Positions 62,961-64,000 of a stretch of DNA of 64,000 nucleotides are shown piece after piece; position 1 is the stretch's first letter; every line of letters starts with the position of its first letter. Made by a program: the position numbers and the translations under genes. Origin of the DNA: Rhizobium sp. BK650 (GTDB lineage: Bacteria; Pseudomonadota; Alphaproteobacteria; Rhizobiales; Rhizobiaceae); assembly GCF_014195325.1 (NCBI RefSeq), contig NZ_JACIBK010000013.1:1-64000 (forward strand), given 5' to 3'. The notes beneath the pieces were generated by a model, which was not told the origin of the DNA, did not search any database, and worked only from the letters and a program-made list of their open reading frames with translations.

Positions 62961-64000
62961 TCAGGAGGCACTTTCAAGCAGTTTCTTCGCCTTCCCCTCG
63001 AGTTCCAGGCGCGTATCCTGCTGTGTCCTGTCGCGCGCGATCGCCGTGATGCCCTGCACGAAGTCAAAAATTGACTCCGGCGGGCGACCCTCTTCCGATA
63101 AAACGGTTTCTATGATCTTGTCAGTCTCACTCTTTGAGAAGCCGCGCCTTCGCAGGAAGCTCTGACGATCCTCATCGTCGCGGGCAACGATACGCTCGCG
63201 GGCCGCTTTGATGCCTTCAACGAAAGGTGCGGGAGAGGAACTGGCGAAGGTCTGCAGTGCTGGTGCTGCCTCGTGGGCAAAGCGATCGGCCGCGAACTTC
63301 GAGTGCCGGATGGTGATTTCCTCGAAGTTCTCGCTGCCCCAAATATTGCGATTGGCACACACGGCACGCAGGTAGAACGAAGCAATGCCGAGCGACTTCG
63401 ATCCCACTTCGCTATTCCATGCATAGAACCCTCTGAAATACAAATCGGGTTCTCCATTCGATAGTCGACCGGCCTCAATGGGACGGGTGTCGTCAACGAG
63501 AAACAAAAACACGTCGCGGTCCGAGGCGTAGAGCGTGGTCGTATCTTTGGCGATGTCGACGAACGGATTGTGTGTCATGCTTGCCCAGTCGAGAAGCCCA
63601 GGCACCTTCCAGATCGTATCGCCTGTCCCATTGCCGGCGATTTTCATGACCGCGGACACGAGTTCATGGTCCCAGATGCGCCCATATTCGGGACCCGTCA
63701 CCGCTCTTAACTCAACGCGGCCATCGTCCATTTCGAGCGTCTTCACCAACTCCGGCCGATGATTGAGCAGGCCGTGCTGCAGGTTGATGGCCGCGAGTGG
63801 CGCAGGAAGCCGGCGCATGTAGGTTGCCGGCGCGCCGACGAGGCTGCATAGTTGACCATAGCTCCAATGCGTCGGCGTGATCGGCTGCTGGTTACCTGGC
63901 ACGATCAGGTCGAGGCGCTCGGCATTGTTGCGACTCCCCTCGATGCGGATGGCCGAGCTTTCCACCGCACGCGCATGGGCACGCTCGGCGCGCGATTTGA
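62961..64000 (-). CDS. DUF932-family plasmid protein, N-terminus cut by window edge
   Basis: The frame is open through the last base (…KSRAERAHARAVESSAIRIE), so the true start is outside. At least 346 residues. Segments THWSYGQLCSLVGAPATYMR, VKTLEMDDGRVELRAVTGPE, LYFRGFYAWNSEVGSKSLGI and VCANRNIWGSENFEEITIRH follow the DUF932 (phage/plasmid-like, TIGR03299-related) pattern. The family is common on conjugative plasmids; DNA metabolism or establishment role is suspected but unproven. Confidence 0.85.
   Translation of the reverse strand, partial: KSRAERAHARAVESSAIRIEGSRNNAERLDLIVPGNQQPITPTHWSYGQLCSLVGAPATYMRRLPAPLAAINLQHGLLNHRPELVKTLEMDDGRVELRAVTGPEYGRIWDHELVSAVMKIAGNGTGDTIWKVPGLLDWASMTHNPFVDIAKDTTTLYASDRDVFLFLVDDTRPIEAGRLSNGEPDLYFRGFYAWNSEVGSKSLGIASFYLRAVCANRNIWGSENFEEITIRHSKFAADRFAHEAAPALQTFASSSPAPFVEGIKAARERIVARDDEDRQSFLRRRGFSKSETDKIIETVLSEEGRPPESIFDFVQGITAIARDRTQQDTRLELEGKAKKLLESAS

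Noticed and set aside
1..64000. tRNA or rRNA genes, intact insertion sequences
   Set aside because: No cloverleaf, rRNA segment or transposase motif was noticed on either strand; a computed scan would be decisive.

Overview
This 64 kb window looks like part of a large accessory replicon (most likely a conjugative plasmid) of a Rhizobium/Agrobacterium-type alphaproteobacterium. The evidence is a complete VirB/VirD4 type IV secretion system, plasmid-type genes of families DUF736, DUF2493, Toprim and DUF932 like those found on rhizobial plasmids, an ABC transport and regulator-rich accessory region, and high-GC codon use. No rRNA, tRNA, CRISPR array or intact insertion sequence was seen. All names rest on reading translated sequence by eye; no database search was run.

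Region 1 (1-12.5 kb) is a sulfur/organosulfur acquisition block: two SfnB/DszC-type flavoproteins (one cut by the window edge), an NtaA/DszA-type flavin monooxygenase, an FMN reductase, a sulfonate-type ABC transporter (SBP, permease, ATPase), a peptide-type SBP, an amidohydrolase, a ChaC-type gamma-glutamylcyclotransferase, several very small proteins and a multi-domain rhodanese. Most genes run leftward in tightly spaced or overlapping units from about 11.2 kb, consistent with uptake of an organosulfur compound, oxidative desulfurisation and internal sulfur handling.

Region 2 (13-27.4 kb) is a metabolic/regulatory patchwork: three LysR and one AraC regulator, each next to a candidate target (DMT exporter, zinc-type/quinone oxidoreductase, secreted metallo-beta-lactamase-fold hydrolase, NAD-binding epimerase-like protein). 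An orphan ribose-type binding protein is co-transcribed with a chemoreceptor, and there is a DEDDh exonuclease. A candidate small RNA with a terminator lies at 27.5 kb.

Region 3 (28-38.9 kb) is an ion/stress region in decay: an Nramp-type transporter, a secreted catalase-family peroxidase with cytochrome b561, and a KimA-like potassium transporter. Between them lie at least four broken genes (dopachrome-tautomerase-related, alpha/beta hydrolase, CPA1 antiporter, a small secreted protein) and small secreted or DUF2934 proteins.

Region 4 (39-54.8 kb, minus strand) encodes a compact virB1-2-3-4-(second lytic transglycosylase)-5-7like-6-8-9-10-11-virD4 operon. A lipoprotein and a zinc-ribbon protein lie upstream. 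Three copies of a TTATACTsCGGTATAA-type operator sit in front of these units.

Region 5 (54.8-64 kb) holds what I read as the transfer origin: an array of degenerate 16-bp repeats, a 22-bp perfect palindrome abutting TATCCTG/C (the RP4/T-border nic consensus), and a 25-bp inverted repeat. Beyond it come HU, DUF736, a Phd/PemK-like toxin-antitoxin pair, DUF2493, Toprim and DUF932 genes. If the nic assignment is right, this side enters the recipient first, and nearly all its genes lie so that the transferred strand is their template. This is the most interesting system in the window. No relaxase gene was recognised.
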